Both the position numbers and the translations under genes were made by a program. The notes beneath the pieces were generated by a model, which saw nothing but the letters and a program-made list of their open reading frames with translations, had not been told where the DNA came from and ran no database searches. Below, piece by piece: positions 35,088-45,734 of a stretch of 54,270 nucleotides of DNA (positions within the stretch are counted from its first letter, which is position 1; every line of letters starts with the position of its first letter). Origin of the DNA: Ophiosphaerella korrae (Eukaryota > Ascomycota > Dothideomycetes > Pleosporales > Phaeosphaeriaceae). The DNA lies in contig JALNQF010000281.1 in the NCBI GenBank assembly GCA_028456385.1, positions 1-54,270 of the forward strand, in the 5' to 3' direction.

Positions 35088-36116
35088 ATGCGGTCTCGTA
35101 GTTTTCTTATTTTCCTAGCTTTCTTGCCTTCAGGACTTGCTGTTAATACATGCGAGTGGCCAACATGGCAATCTAACCCAACAGTATGCTCTGGACCTCC
35201 AGGAATATACCGCGTCGAACCTAGTCAAGGCAAAGGCTTAGGTGTGTTTGCAACGCATGATCTGGATATTGGTGACAATATTATGCGAGAAACACCAATC
35301 CTGAAGATTAATCCACCAGACTTCGTCAAAGGTGCAGGTTATCCAATGGCAGCTGTTACCAAACTCGTTCGCGCAAAATTCAACGAATTGTCGCCCGAGG
35401 AGCAGGAAGATATCATGTCTCTTACCTACCATACTACTTCAACTGAAGAAGCAACCATGGACAAACTGGGTATCATCTTTCGAACGAACGCCTACAACTC
35501 AGGTCAAGAGATCGGCTTGTTCCCCAAGATTGCTCGAATTAATCATTCTTGCCGACCGAATGCGAGCTACTACTGGAGCGACAAGTTAAACAAGCGCATT
35601 GTATACGCAACGCGCAAGATTGCAAAAGGAGAAGAGTTTTTTGTCTCGTACATTCCTCTGCTTCTCCCACACGAAGCGCGACAAAAGCGGCTTGACCGGT
35701 ATGGCTTCAAGTGCACCTGCGAGGCCTGCTCTCAAGGACATGCAGCGAAGGAAGCTAGCGATAACCGTCGTCTCAGCATCAGTAAAGCTTTCGTTGACTT
35801 TGAGCCACAGTTGACTCTCACTCCTCCAAAGACCAAGAAGGCGAGGCAGCAAGCGCGCAAGAATGCCAAAGCGAGTCTACACCTGATTGACTTGGTGCAT
35901 CAAGAAGGCCTTGCTGACTACTACGCCAAAGCCTACAGAGTAGTCGCCATCAGTCATGCACGGGTCGAGGACTGGCAGCCAGCGGCCATCTGGGCGAATA
36001 AAGGCTACGAACTCAAATTTATTGAAGATCCAGATTCACCATATACGATGGAAATGCACAACCTTACGAACAACTTCCTCTATAATTGGCAGAATGAACT
36101 CCAGCGCCAATCATGA
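35088..36116 (+). CDS. SET-domain protein with a predicted signal peptide
   Basis: 342 aa, single exon. The SET domain spans about residues 40-190. It starts with GKGLGVFATHDLDIGDNI and ends with the catalytic core INHSCRPNASYYW and GEEFFVSYIPLLLP, followed by a post-SET cysteine set (KCTCEAC). This SMYD/SET5-like order is common in fungal SET proteins, which methylate lysines on histones or other proteins. The first 18 residues (MRSRSFLIFLAFLPSGLA) form a strong signal peptide, followed by a short Cys-containing segment. That is unexpected for a nuclear or cytosolic methyltransferase, yet a secreted subgroup exists in fungi. The C-terminal 120 residues are helical and may be TPR-like. It could act outside the cell or in the secretory pathway. 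Confidence 0.8.
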   Translation: MRSRSFLIFLAFLPSGLAVNTCEWPTWQSNPTVCSGPPGIYRVEPSQGKGLGVFATHDLDIGDNIMRETPILKINPPDFVKGAGYPMAAVTKLVRAKFNELSPEEQEDIMSLTYHTTSTEEATMDKLGIIFRTNAYNSGQEIGLFPKIARINHSCRPNASYYWSDKLNKRIVYATRKIAKGEEFFVSYIPLLLPHEARQKRLDRYGFKCTCEACSQGHAAKEASDNRRLSISKAFVDFEPQLTLTPPKTKKARQQARKNAKASLHLIDLVHQEGLADYYAKAYRVVAISHARVEDWQPAAIWANKGYELKFIEDPDSPYTMEMHNLTNNFLYNWQNELQRQS

Positions 36117-37021
36117 CCTGAGGCACACAATCAATCTCAGAGCTCCTTTCAACCAACGGACAGATCTGTCGCTGAGGCAGCGAATTCACGCCAATGAAAC
36201 CATCGAAGGGCTTGAAGAGTAGCTTTCGTCAACCAATCAAATCTTAACATATGTAGAAGGCTGAAACAGCCCAACAGACCACCCGAGAGGCCTCACCTAT
36301 AGCCAACAGCTACTTGTTATCGACAAGCGCCTGCTGAACAGCTCGATCCCGGCGCTTATGGAAAATACAGCTGAGTTTATCTGCTTTTATTATCCAGCCC
36401 AACAGAGGATCGACTTCGTTCTTATCTATACACTTAACTATCCTTAATGTCTTTTTGATAAAAGCAAAGCGAAATGCTTTTTGAGTTGTATCTGACTGGT
36501 AAAAGCGCCTGCGAACAAGATACCTATCAATAAATTGCTGACTGGCGCAACAGTATTATGTCAGTACCGCGAATGGGCTAGCCCGCAATATATCGTTTTT
36601 AGGGCTCAGGATGGGTACACTTGTGAAGTGGTAATCGAAAATGAATATTATCGTAGTGGTGACACACCTTGGTATTGCAAATTTCGCGCGCGAGATGCTG
36701 CCGGTATGGTAGCATTTCTTGCTCTGCGCAAGGCTTCGATGACCTTGGCATCGCGTGCTACAAAATCACGTTCGGGTACAGACACTATACCCATATTTGG
36801 CTCAAATTTTAGGCACGGATACTGCTTGAAGCGTAATAAGCCTCGGAAACCAAGTTCTAGTGTGACACGCTACTCAACGGCGTCTGAAACCACCACGATA
36901 GATTCTTTCCATACGGCTACGACAATAGCAACGTTCCATACGGCCACAACCGTAAACACCTTTCATACAGCTGTCTCGAGGTTGCAGCCCGAAGAGAACC
37001 CCGACAACCAATCAATTCGCC
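36117..37021. other. Between SET and kinase genes; possible coding remnants
   Basis: A plus-strand frame open from about 36490 to 37035 has coding-like content, including a triple FHTA(TT) repeat near 36917-36970, but no ATG. It runs into the kinase gene in another frame and may be a missed 5' exon; a weak GT at 36973 with AG at 37027 would join the frames. On the minus strand an 81-codon open frame without ATG (36310-36554) reads RIVKCIDKNEVDPLLGWIIK and may be a relic. Neither is recognised. Confidence 0.35.
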
Positions 37022-38235
37022 ATGCAGGAATGTGAGTCTGCCCATCATAATGAACCAAATTGCCTCCAGATCACAGATGTTGATTGTGGTAGATCCTCTA
37101 CTTGGCTCCGCTTTCTATCAGAGAAGAGTCTTGTGCCAGGGAAATTTGACGAAACCAACTGGTCAGGTAGAGGACAACACGCTGAATTCGATATCGATGA
37201 AGATGCAACAGTCAAAAACCTGTTACAAACGAAAGATGTCATTGGTCATACATCAACAGCTCTAGTGGAGAAGGTACAATGTAAAAGAATCATACTTGCC
37301 AGAAAAACGATTCGATGTAACCGACGCCTACGGCGCGAGGAAGCACTTGAGGAAGTCGTGCATCTTCAACGGCTCAGCCACGCTCATGTCGTTCGTGGAG
37401 TTGGGACATACGTGTTCCGAAACGAGTTTTGTATTCTTCTCTATCCGGCGACGAGAAGAAATCTCGAAAATTTCCTAGACGAGTGCGCCGAGATGGGAAA
37501 ACCGCGACGCTCTTCCTTGAGTCAACGTGCACTACCGAGCATGTTAAATCATGCCAAACGGTTCTTTGAGTGCCTTACACATACTTTGGCGTTTATCCAT
37601 GGGCGTTTCGTCAAGCATATGGACATCAAACCGTCGAATTTATTAGTGCAAGACAAATGGTCAGATCGAGGCGGGTTTTATTACAAGATTTATATCGCAG
37701 ATTTTGGAATATCGCGCTCTTATGCAAGTGCTGCTGACGCTGAAACGGATTCCTTTACAACTTTCACCAAGGCCTACGCTGCGCCTGAGGTTGTACGCCA
37801 GGATGTGCGAGGATTCAGTGCTGGTACGCTCCATGGCTGAATCTACTATCATATTTGATCTAATTTTTAGCAGATATATTCAGCCTAGGCTGTGTATTTT
37901 TAGAGTTGCTCGCTGTGCTTCGCACACCCATGCAACGTGACGCACTCATTCTCACTCGGAAGAACAACAAAATCGGAGATTCATCCTACCAAGCCAACAT
38001 GAAGGAGCTGTTAGAAGGTCCACATTTCTCTGAACTGGATTTTCTTGACGACCGTTGCTACAAGTGGCTCGAGACCACACAACAAATGCTGCACAATGAT
38101 CCTACACTTCGGCCTGATGCGAATCATTTGAAGAAGACATTTGGCACGGGACGAAGCTGCTGTCTCATGGCACCAGAGCCTTTCGAGATAGCAGACAAGG
38201 ATCCCGCGCGTTCGGATCCGACCACTTGGTTTTAG
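37022..38235 (+). CDS. Fungal protein kinase (Ser/Thr-type, divergent)
   Basis: 388 aa from exons 37022-37823 and 37871-38235; the 47-nt intron restores FSA/ADIFSLGC. Kinase landmarks are a weak glycine loop (VIGHTSTALVEKV), Lys95 in ILARKTIR, the catalytic loop KHMDIKPSNLLV with Asp201, Asp227 in IADFGIS, and AYAAPEV. The catalytic loop has HMD rather than HRD, which is usual for this Pezizomycotina-specific kinase group that opens with FLxEKxLVPxKFDE. The first ATG in frame was chosen, but the protein may begin further upstream (see the preceding entry). The C-lobe is complete through a typical DPTLRPDA segment. Target and pathway are unknown. Confidence 0.75.
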
Positions 38236-38549
38236 AGCACCCCTGGTCTCTACTGAGGTAGTGAAACCAACCATTATAGTTGACCACTCAGGAATGCTAC
38301 AGGCGAAAATATGACAGCCCTGTGTCACAACAGGTTTTTATTGCTATCATCTACTGGAAGAAGTCAGGGAATTGGGACCCAGACCCGTGGGTCGCAGTTG
38401 CGGCCCTGTGCAACCGCAGATTTAGCCTAATCCGTACGCCTCACAATGTGGCCTTCTGGAAGTACCGCTCCCTCATCAAACCCGCAGCAACTTGTGTTGC
38501 AATTCTTCCTTCAAACACTCAGAGTTGATCATAAACAGGGTTCGTCAAC
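38236..38549. other. Short intergenic region
   Basis: Nothing recognised; should contain the promoter of the next gene. Confidence 0.4.
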
Positions 38550-39437
38550 ATGTCCGGCCGGCTGATTGACCAAAATGAGCGCACGCGAAGAAAACCAATG
38601 CGCATTCTAGTCCTGGGCATGTGTCGCACAGGAACAACATCCATTGCTGTCGCTTTACGAACACTGGGCTACACACCGCATCAAATGCGTGAAGTCCTCT
38701 TCAACTCCAAGGAACTCGCGCTCTGGCAGGAAGCCATCAATCTGACTTTGCTCGCACCACATGACCGGCCTGTTAAACAACAAGACCAAAAATCATACGG
38801 CAAACCTGAATTCGACAAACTTCTTGCGGACTATGACGTTGTCATGGATCTGCCTGGATGCATATTTGCCAAGGAGCTCATTGAGGCATATCCCGAGGCC
38901 AAGGTCATCCTGACTACACGGGACTATGCTGCATGGGAGCAAAGCATGCAAAAGAGCATCTGGTGTCTATGCACATGGCGTCTCTTTGCCATCGCACGAT
39001 ATCTCGGCATCACACAAATGGCGCCCTTGATGCGTCTTATGCACTCCATTTTCCGTGTGCACAACGGTAACACGTACGGCGGTCCACAAACTGAAGCCGC
39101 TTTCAAAAAACACTACGCCACTGTTCGAAGTCTCGTGCCCAAAGACCAGCTCTTGGAAATCAATCCTGACGATACAAATTGGGACTCCTTATGTGCATTT
39201 TTGGATCGCGAAGTGCCGCAGGGGGCGTATCCGCAGATGCGCGAGGAGCAAGCCATGCGACAGAATCTGGAGAATACGTGGTGGGACATGATGTATTATT
39301 GCGTGTGGATGCTCGCGCTTCCCGGGAGCGTGCTTATTCTTTGTGTTGTGCTATACACGCAGGCAAATGCCTTTCGAGAGATGAGAGATCACTACGTGCT
39401 GCAACCCATGAAGGAGTATATGAGTAGCCAAGGCTGA
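38550..39437 (+). CDS. Sulfotransferase-family (Sulfotransfer_4-like) P-loop protein
   Basis: 295 aa, single exon. Residues 18-32 give strand-loop RILVLGMCRTGTTSI, a 5'-phosphosulfate-binding P-loop. AKVILTTRDYAAWEQSM, a 3'-phosphate-type motif, and a DDTNWDSLCAFL segment follow. A hydrophobic helix near the C terminus (WMLALPGSVLILCVVLYT) may anchor it to a membrane with a short tail. Proteins of this kind are abundant in Pezizomycotina and are often mislabelled as NAD-dependent epimerases. Transfer of sulfate to a small molecule is the family chemistry, but no substrate is indicated. Confidence 0.8.
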   Translation: MSGRLIDQNERTRRKPMRILVLGMCRTGTTSIAVALRTLGYTPHQMREVLFNSKELALWQEAINLTLLAPHDRPVKQQDQKSYGKPEFDKLLADYDVVMDLPGCIFAKELIEAYPEAKVILTTRDYAAWEQSMQKSIWCLCTWRLFAIARYLGITQMAPLMRLMHSIFRVHNGNTYGGPQTEAAFKKHYATVRSLVPKDQLLEINPDDTNWDSLCAFLDREVPQGAYPQMREEQAMRQNLENTWWDMMYYCVWMLALPGSVLILCVVLYTQANAFREMRDHYVLQPMKEYMSSQG

Positions 39438-41311
39438 GGAGGTATAAGAAGTCATCGTAACGTTACAATAGCGTAGTTTTCAATTCCTCTCCTTCAGGTC
39501 GCAAATTGTTGGATATAGCTATGCTTAGTAGTCAAATCTTTTTGTTGGGTCTAGGTACATACTTGTAATACTATAATGACGTCGTAGCCTTGGTGCTTAT
39601 ACGAGTCCTCCAATCAACGCATTAGATGCTATACACCAATTGGTGAAAATCTTTGCACACAGCTACCCGCCCACACGCCTGAATTGGGTGGGGAATGGTG
39701 CGGGAAGAGCCTTTTCTCCGGGTATGAAATTTAGCTGACGGCTTAGCATGAAAAATTACCGCATACCGTTACCAAGTGTCGAACCATATTATCGTCAACA
39801 TGAAGTAGAGAATCTGAGCTTACTTAATGGTAATCATACTTGGAATGCTTTGGCCCCATCCAATTTCTCCCAACAAACCTATGGGCAATCCTCGAGGATC
39901 ATTATGCATATTATCCTCAAAGAACCCTGTGGGCGCCTATTGGATTTGACATGCCTGACTGAGTCTTGCTTCAATGAGTTGGTGACTCCGCGGTGACATG
40001 GGTATTCCTCCTTCGCCAAACACTAGATTTATCACGCCAGCCCCAGGCTTTCCAACACGAACACATATATTTCACAGTCGCTGAAATTAGCAAGTTAAAC
40101 GGACGATCCTCTTTTCTTTTACTACGCTCGGGCATGTAGCGTTGTATTGCCATGTCGTTAGACGGTTTTCCTACAGCTATGCATGAAAATTGGCAAGGTT
40201 TTCGGCGTACCTTTTTTAAATATTCAAGCTGAGTCTCCCTTTTAAGCCTCGTCATTTCACCATTAACACCAGATGCAAGGAAATCATCATTAGCATGAGG
40301 ATGTAGTGAGTTTGATGGTTGTTCGGACATGCACGCTTGCCCAAATGGCGTTGCGTCAACAATATCGGCGCTAATGAAATGTTAACTAGTCTCTACGGTG
40401 GATCCATTGATGATGCATCCCAACGTACGGTGAGCGCTGCTGCAAGGCATTGTCTCAACAATCGGCCCTTCTCAGTATGTTTCTACATTGGAATTCCTTG
40501 CTAAGATAAGCTCGCTACATGCAACCTATTCCTAGTCGTTGCTATCGCTGACGCCAGACTATCATCTGCCGGACGTTTCTTCGTGGGTTTTTTCTTGCCG
40601 TGTAAGCTAAATTTTTAGACTTTTAATGACGCGTCTCGTCGCGTTGTCTACAATTGGGAGACATTCCCCGATGCATGTTCGTGAGAAGTTGAACGATGAT
40701 TTGATGCAGCGAGTCAGGTCCGCCGTTGCTGCATGCTCCCAGACCGTTGACAGCGGTGGTCAGTGTACAACTACCTCTTAGTACGGACTACTCGCGCCAC
40801 CCGCTATGGCGACTCCGGCGGGAGTACCGCATGCACGGTTGTTCGTATCCTGGTTAATAAACTTTGACGAATGTGATGCTCCGATTGTTGCAACCTAGTC
40901 GCGATGATTGCTTGAGGATTAACCAGGCTGCCAGCTAGCGCGCATAGATTGCACCAGTTTCACGGCGCCGTATTTGTGCCTAAGCGCGCTCGTCCTTATC
41001 CTATAGACAGGCCCCATTGGTTTGAAGTGGTAGGGGCAGTGCGAACACATGGCCCCAGTTAGGTGTCCCGGGCAATGGTCGAGTCATGTTTACTCATGTC
41101 TAACTTCGATGTGTTGGCTTTCTTAATATGTAAGCGATGGATCTCTCGTGTGTAGTTGAGAAAAAAATCACGCATCTCTGAAAAATTCACGGTCGATCAA
41201 CAAATATCTTGCCTACAAGTTTTATTATCACTTTTGAGTCACAGCGACTCTTTGCGACAGCAAGTTTACTTCTGTTTCCCCATTTCTCGATAACTTGAGC
41301 TGCTATTGAAC
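39438..41311. other. 1.9-kb region, no supported gene
   Basis: The best open frame is 119 codons on the minus strand (39971-40330), beginning MSEQPSNSLHPHAND. It has charged, helix-like content for 40 residues and then a possible splice donor (GTACGC near 40210), so a small spliced gene is possible but unproven. The remainder shows nothing. Confidence 0.35.
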
Positions 41312-42424
41312 ATGGATTCTCCACAAATGCCACTCGAACCCAAGCGCGACTTCGGTCTTGCACTCGATCCAATAGTTGCATCAGTCGACACTCACACAAT
41401 GGGAAATTCCTTGTTCAAATATCTTTATATGAAAATACACCCAGATATCGATGAGAAAGAATGGAAATCGATAATTGTCAAAGGTCATCACAGCAGAACC
41501 GGGTCCTCTCGCATTGCAACCAACGAGAAAATCGACAAACCTTTCAATTGGCAACGACCAACCACACATAAGACCAACGAAGATGTGCTGGAGCTCCTAT
41601 GCTTCCCAGGTCTGGATTATGTTGAACACTACGCTGCCCTCGTGGCGACATATTTAAGTCTCAAACAAAAGCCCACGAGTATCGTAACCCTTCATTTGCC
41701 AACACCATTCCAGCGCATGGAGCCTCTTGTTAATTCTAACATAAAAGATATGGGTGAAGTCGATATCGCAATTCTTGGATATGTCCATAGGCTGGACCGT
41801 TTCACCACCGGTGGTACCTGGCAAGGAGATGATGACAACGAGCTATTTTCTTGGAAAATAAAAATGATGCCAAACGGAACAAGAGTCGCTTTTGTTGGCT
41901 GCAGAATCTGCTTCTGGGGAGATATTGGAGGAAACGTCGTGCGCGCCCTCCAACAAATAAACAAGATCAAGTGCGCAATATACATCGGAAAGCTAGGTAC
42001 CCTGCGGCCAGAATACCAGCCTAACACTATCCTTGCTACTGGAAGCAGTAGTGTTGTCTACGGATCTCCTGTTTCGTGGAAGAATGTACTAGAAGATGCG
42101 ACCCGCGGCTCCAAAATAGTGAAGCATGGTCCTCATTACAGTTTGCCTTCAGTTCTGGAAGAAACCAAAGAGTGGCTGGCAGACAAGAAGAAATCGGTCG
42201 ACTGGGTTGATCCAGAGATAGGTCAGATGGGTAAAGCTTCAAACGAAGGCGGCACGGGTTTTGGATATCTGCACATCGTATCGGATAATCTTGCGCAGAA
42301 GTACGCGTACGACTTATCGAATGAGCGCGAACGGCAAGTTGTGCAGAACAGAAAACAGCTGTTCGCGGAGATCAATGAGGTAATGGATAGGTTTCTGACA
42401 GGATGGGACAACGGCCAAATATGA
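41312..42424 (+). CDS. Nucleoside-phosphorylase-superfamily-like protein
   Basis: 370 aa, single exon, from ATG 41312. The second half follows the order seen in PNP/UDP phosphorylases. A strand VAFVGCRICF comes first, then IYIGKLGTLRPEYQPNTILA (place of the G-x-G-L core and the 'pGdivv' strand), then WVDPEIGQMGKAS (place of the V-D-M-E nucleoside loop) and FGYLHIVSDNLAQKYAYDLS (place of the late VSDNA-type strand). Similarity is by pattern only and several canonical residues differ, so catalysis is doubtful. The first 150 residues are unassigned. In fungi such domains also occur as N-terminal parts of NLR proteins; here it stands alone. A regulatory or degenerate phosphorylase is possible. 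Confidence 0.45.
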   Translation: MDSPQMPLEPKRDFGLALDPIVASVDTHTMGNSLFKYLYMKIHPDIDEKEWKSIIVKGHHSRTGSSRIATNEKIDKPFNWQRPTTHKTNEDVLELLCFPGLDYVEHYAALVATYLSLKQKPTSIVTLHLPTPFQRMEPLVNSNIKDMGEVDIAILGYVHRLDRFTTGGTWQGDDDNELFSWKIKMMPNGTRVAFVGCRICFWGDIGGNVVRALQQINKIKCAIYIGKLGTLRPEYQPNTILATGSSSVVYGSPVSWKNVLEDATRGSKIVKHGPHYSLPSVLEETKEWLADKKKSVDWVDPEIGQMGKASNEGGTGFGYLHIVSDNLAQKYAYDLSNERERQVVQNRKQLFAEINEVMDRFLTGWDNGQI

Positions 42425-44261
42425 TTCATGCGAAACGTCCCCGCAATGAAGGGTGTTTGTGCTACGGCTTTGTTGTTGTGGAGTAGGACCGAATTTTTGA
42501 TATTCTCTTTCAAGGAACTGAGTCTGTTTTTTCAAGCGTTGACGAAGTATAGATGCATTGCGATAGGGTATTGATTCACACTTATGATATATGGTTATTA
42601 TGACATATTAAGATACATGCATTAGGAAGCAGGTGCCGACCCACAATTGGTAAGACGAGCGAGATATAACGATTTAGTGTCGCTTATCTGCCTCATCCGA
42701 TCTCTCGGACCCTTACAGAGCCGCACGCTTACTTGACCCACTCCTGATCACGTGCGATCTTACTACATCACATTATGGTAACAAACTGTTGAACATTTTC
42801 AACGGCAGCACTAACTATATGACCTGCTCGACATCCCTCTCATATAATCTATATATATAAAAATAGAGGTATAGCCCTCTACGAAGCATTCCAACTTCCA
42901 GATGGTTTTTTTCAAATACAATGTTTAGCCAGTATGCATGCTAATTGGCCAGCGGAGAAGGAGCAACTTCAATTTTTATTTAGTGCTTTAGAAGGTTTAG
43001 GCTATAGGAGGATTAGCCTGTCTCAGGGTTCCATCTCATTTGAAGAACCATCAGTGAATAACATGCCTCGTAATTCTGATGCGGGTAAGGACTCAGTTGA
43101 TGAGATTCAAGATCAAAATGATAAAAACCCAGTGCGACCAAAATCGCCTTCTAATCAAACTATCCAATTGGAACAGGATAAGCCAAAACCTAGCCCAGCC
43201 AAATCTTCTGATTCTGGGCTTCAGCCTAATGAAGACACTCCTGGCGATGTAGGACTAAAATCCCTTCGGGGTAGCCACCAAAGCCAGGCACGGTATATTC
43301 GGTGGCTAGGGCTCCCTCAGTGGCTACCGTGAAGTCACGGAGGTGGAACCGCTCGTGGCGGCAAGCTCGACGGAAATAGAGGTTGCCACACTCGATCCAT
43401 TAGCCAAAAGACCTAAAAAGTTCGTAAGAAGTAGCCAAGGCAGATGCGATTACGGTGTGCTCTAGGCAATTCCAAATCATGGAAGCCTTTGCGGTGGTGG
43501 TACCCGATTGTCGGGCCCGTCATTGGTCAAGTCCGATTGGGACTTATGGCTGAGGTAAAGTACACCCCACATGATCGCGCCTAGCGCCTAGCGTATAAAG
43601 GAAGATGCGGATGGCTGCTGAAGGGTAGCGATTCGTCTTTCACCTACATGAATTCAGTCTTCTATTCTCTCCAAGTGCACATACCTATATCATTGTCTCT
43701 TGTGAAGACCCATTTATTATATCAATCAGTATTTCACTGCGTACTAGTGGTTGAATTAGAATGGCCTGATTCATTGAATCTGCAAATTTTCTATCCGAAA
43801 TCGTACATGTATGAACTGCTAGCCTATTTCGAATCGTCTACATTGTAAAACTTGTTCAAGACGTGATACTACTTCCCGACTCCGATACAGATTGCAAGGC
43901 TACACGCTAGTTCTAGCATATATAATACACTGTTCTACGCAAGATATTCAACGTTGTTGATTATTCTTCACCTTTTTGGCTGGATGGCATAGTGGAGTAG
44001 ACCTGCCGTCTTATAGAGATCGGACACTATGGTCACACGATGTAGAAATAAACAATGGCGCTGTGTACCCATGTAAATCCTTGAAGCATGACGTTCCAAG
44101 TGAGCAGCAAACATTGTGACTTTCACAGCGCTTTGTGTTAGCACACAACTTGACCGTACCCCCTATGAATCCATTCCCGAGCTGCTCTTTATATTCCCAA
44201 GATAGACTCAACCCACAATATACTAACGCTCATCAAGCTTCTACTCAAACTATCCGCAAAA
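42425..44261. other. 1.8-kb AT-rich region, possible transposon remains
   Basis: Contains the uncertain frame at 42934-43332. It also has a 9-bp inverted repeat GGTAGCCAC / GTGGCTACC (about 43271 and 43320) and a TATAAAG at 43594-43600 followed by a 66-codon frame with no motif. The TATA-plus-short-leader look resembles an LTR, but no paired repeat, primer-binding site or polymerase fragment was found. Confidence 0.35.
42934..43332 (+). CDS. Uncertain 132-aa ORF, Lys/Pro/Asp-rich
   Basis: ATG at 42934 opens 132 codons. The first 40 residues could fold (KEQLQFLFSALEGLGYRRIS). The rest is disordered, rich in Asp, Lys, Pro, Ser and Gln, and ends in a Trp-containing tail. Base and codon use is more AT-rich than in the neighbours. 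No family recognised; it may be a fragment of a mobile element or an orphan gene. Confidence 0.3.
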   Translation: MHANWPAEKEQLQFLFSALEGLGYRRISLSQGSISFEEPSVNNMPRNSDAGKDSVDEIQDQNDKNPVRPKSPSNQTIQLEQDKPKPSPAKSSDSGLQPNEDTPGDVGLKSLRGSHQSQARYIRWLGLPQWLP

Positions 44262-45386
44262 ATGTCTAGAAATGTCGTATTTGTTACTGAGACTGACTTC
44301 GTCACGATATATCCTTCTACACTGACGCAAATAAGGTCTCCAACGCTTCCCACAATCATCACGAAGTCGACAGGAGGCGTGATTTCAGCAACCCCAAGCA
44401 GCACCCCTGCATCTAGTAGCTCATTATCCACGTCGTCCCCCACATCGTCAGGGCATATCGTACCTACCGGTCCTCCCGAAGCTGCATTCAAGTTCAAGTA
44501 CATGCAGTGGAACGACAGCTTCATCATTCTCGCGGCAAGCGGCATCGGCCTCTTAGTCCTCTTGCTAATTTTATTTTGCGGGTATGCAATCTACCTCTGC
44601 TGGCGCGGCAAATGCCTCAAATGCAGCACGCGCGAAGCTACCATAAAAAAATGGGAGTCGGGCGATTTGAAAATCGTCACATCAAGCATGGTCCGCGAGC
44701 GCGAGAGCACCGACAAACATACAACCTCGTCGTCAACACTTGCCAGCGACATCGACCTAGAAAAGCACCTAGCAGAGCCAAGGCGCGGCTCAATCGGCAT
44801 CGAAAGAGGAGCCGCTCTGGCATCGCTCGAAGGCGAGAACGCGCAGCGTCGCGGCACACAGTGGTCGTCGCTAAAGGACATAATAAAGAACTCGTCAAAG
44901 CCCAAGCCAGAGCCCAAGTACGCAGAGGCAGAGCGGCTAACAAAAGACCAGTACTTCACCATCTCGCCCGTTACCGCGCCACTCGAATATCCGGCACAAT
45001 CTCGGGGCAGGGTCCCGCCGCGGGAGTTGCTGCGCCAGGAGCCCGGGCGGGGTGTCAGGAGTGCGTGTGGGAGCCCACCACCGCTGGGGCCGGCGCCGCC
45101 GCTGGGGCCGTCGAGTAGCGTTTACTCGCAGGCGACGCAGAGCGTGTTTAACGGCCAGTGTAACGGTTGGGGTGGGGGCGTGGCGCCTGCGTATCAGAGT
45201 CGGGCGCCGGGATATGGGGAGCAGAGACAGAGGGGGGATGAGGCGAGCGATGGCTCGGAGTTGCTTTCTGCAACGCGGTATAGTCCTGAGGAGGGAGTGC
45301 TGGCGAGATCGCCGAGGATTCGATCGGGTGCTTATGGCGGTCTTCCTGATCCGGAGGACTATTATCTACGTGGGAATTTCTTTTGA
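44262..45386 (+). CDS. Single-pass membrane protein, SKG6-like layout
   Basis: 374 aa, single exon. A short extracellular part rich in Thr and Ser (VTETDFVTIYPSTLTQ, then a Ser/Pro run) is followed by one strong transmembrane helix near residues 88-108 (GIGLLVLLLILFCGYAIYL). A Cys/Lys stop-transfer segment (CWRGKCLKC) and a 260-residue disordered cytosolic tail follow, rich in Pro, Gly, Arg and Ser. No cleaved leader is obvious. The layout fits fungal polarity or wall-sensing adaptor proteins, but there is no specific homology. The tail ends in the acidic/aromatic sequence DPEDYYLRGNFF. Confidence 0.6.
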   Translation: MSRNVVFVTETDFVTIYPSTLTQIRSPTLPTIITKSTGGVISATPSSTPASSSSLSTSSPTSSGHIVPTGPPEAAFKFKYMQWNDSFIILAASGIGLLVLLLILFCGYAIYLCWRGKCLKCSTREATIKKWESGDLKIVTSSMVRERESTDKHTTSSSTLASDIDLEKHLAEPRRGSIGIERGAALASLEGENAQRRGTQWSSLKDIIKNSSKPKPEPKYAEAERLTKDQYFTISPVTAPLEYPAQSRGRVPPRELLRQEPGRGVRSACGSPPPLGPAPPLGPSSSVYSQATQSVFNGQCNGWGGGVAPAYQSRAPGYGEQRQRGDEASDGSELLSATRYSPEEGVLARSPRIRSGAYGGLPDPEDYYLRGNFF

Positions 45387-45734
45387 GGCTGGGAGGACCC
45401 GAAGACTACTGGGGTTGAGCTTTCGATGAGAGATTTCGCTTTGCGAGGAGTCGATAGGGATATTAATGGTGTAGACTTTTACTTTAGAGTGTGCGATAGA
45501 AATGGGGAGAATAGATGGATAATCCTGTTTGCTTGTGCGGTACTACAAGTGATGTATTGAGGTGAACCATGATGAATAGGAAATAAACACCATTTCTTTA
45601 ATCGGGCGCGCTTTTCTTGATGACTTCAATCAGGACGTGATACTCTGACCACTACGCGATAGTCAGCTCACAAAAAGCACTCCAGCACCAACCTCGCCAT
45701 CTGGTGAAGACCCTACTAACCCCCTTATTCTAAT
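45387..45734. other. Convergent 3' region
   Basis: Between convergent genes; nothing recognised. Confidence 0.4.

Noticed and set aside
38550..39437. NAD-dependent epimerase label for the P-loop protein
   Set aside because: The glycine motif is GMCRTGTTS, a phosphosulfate-binding loop, not a Rossmann GxxGxxG.
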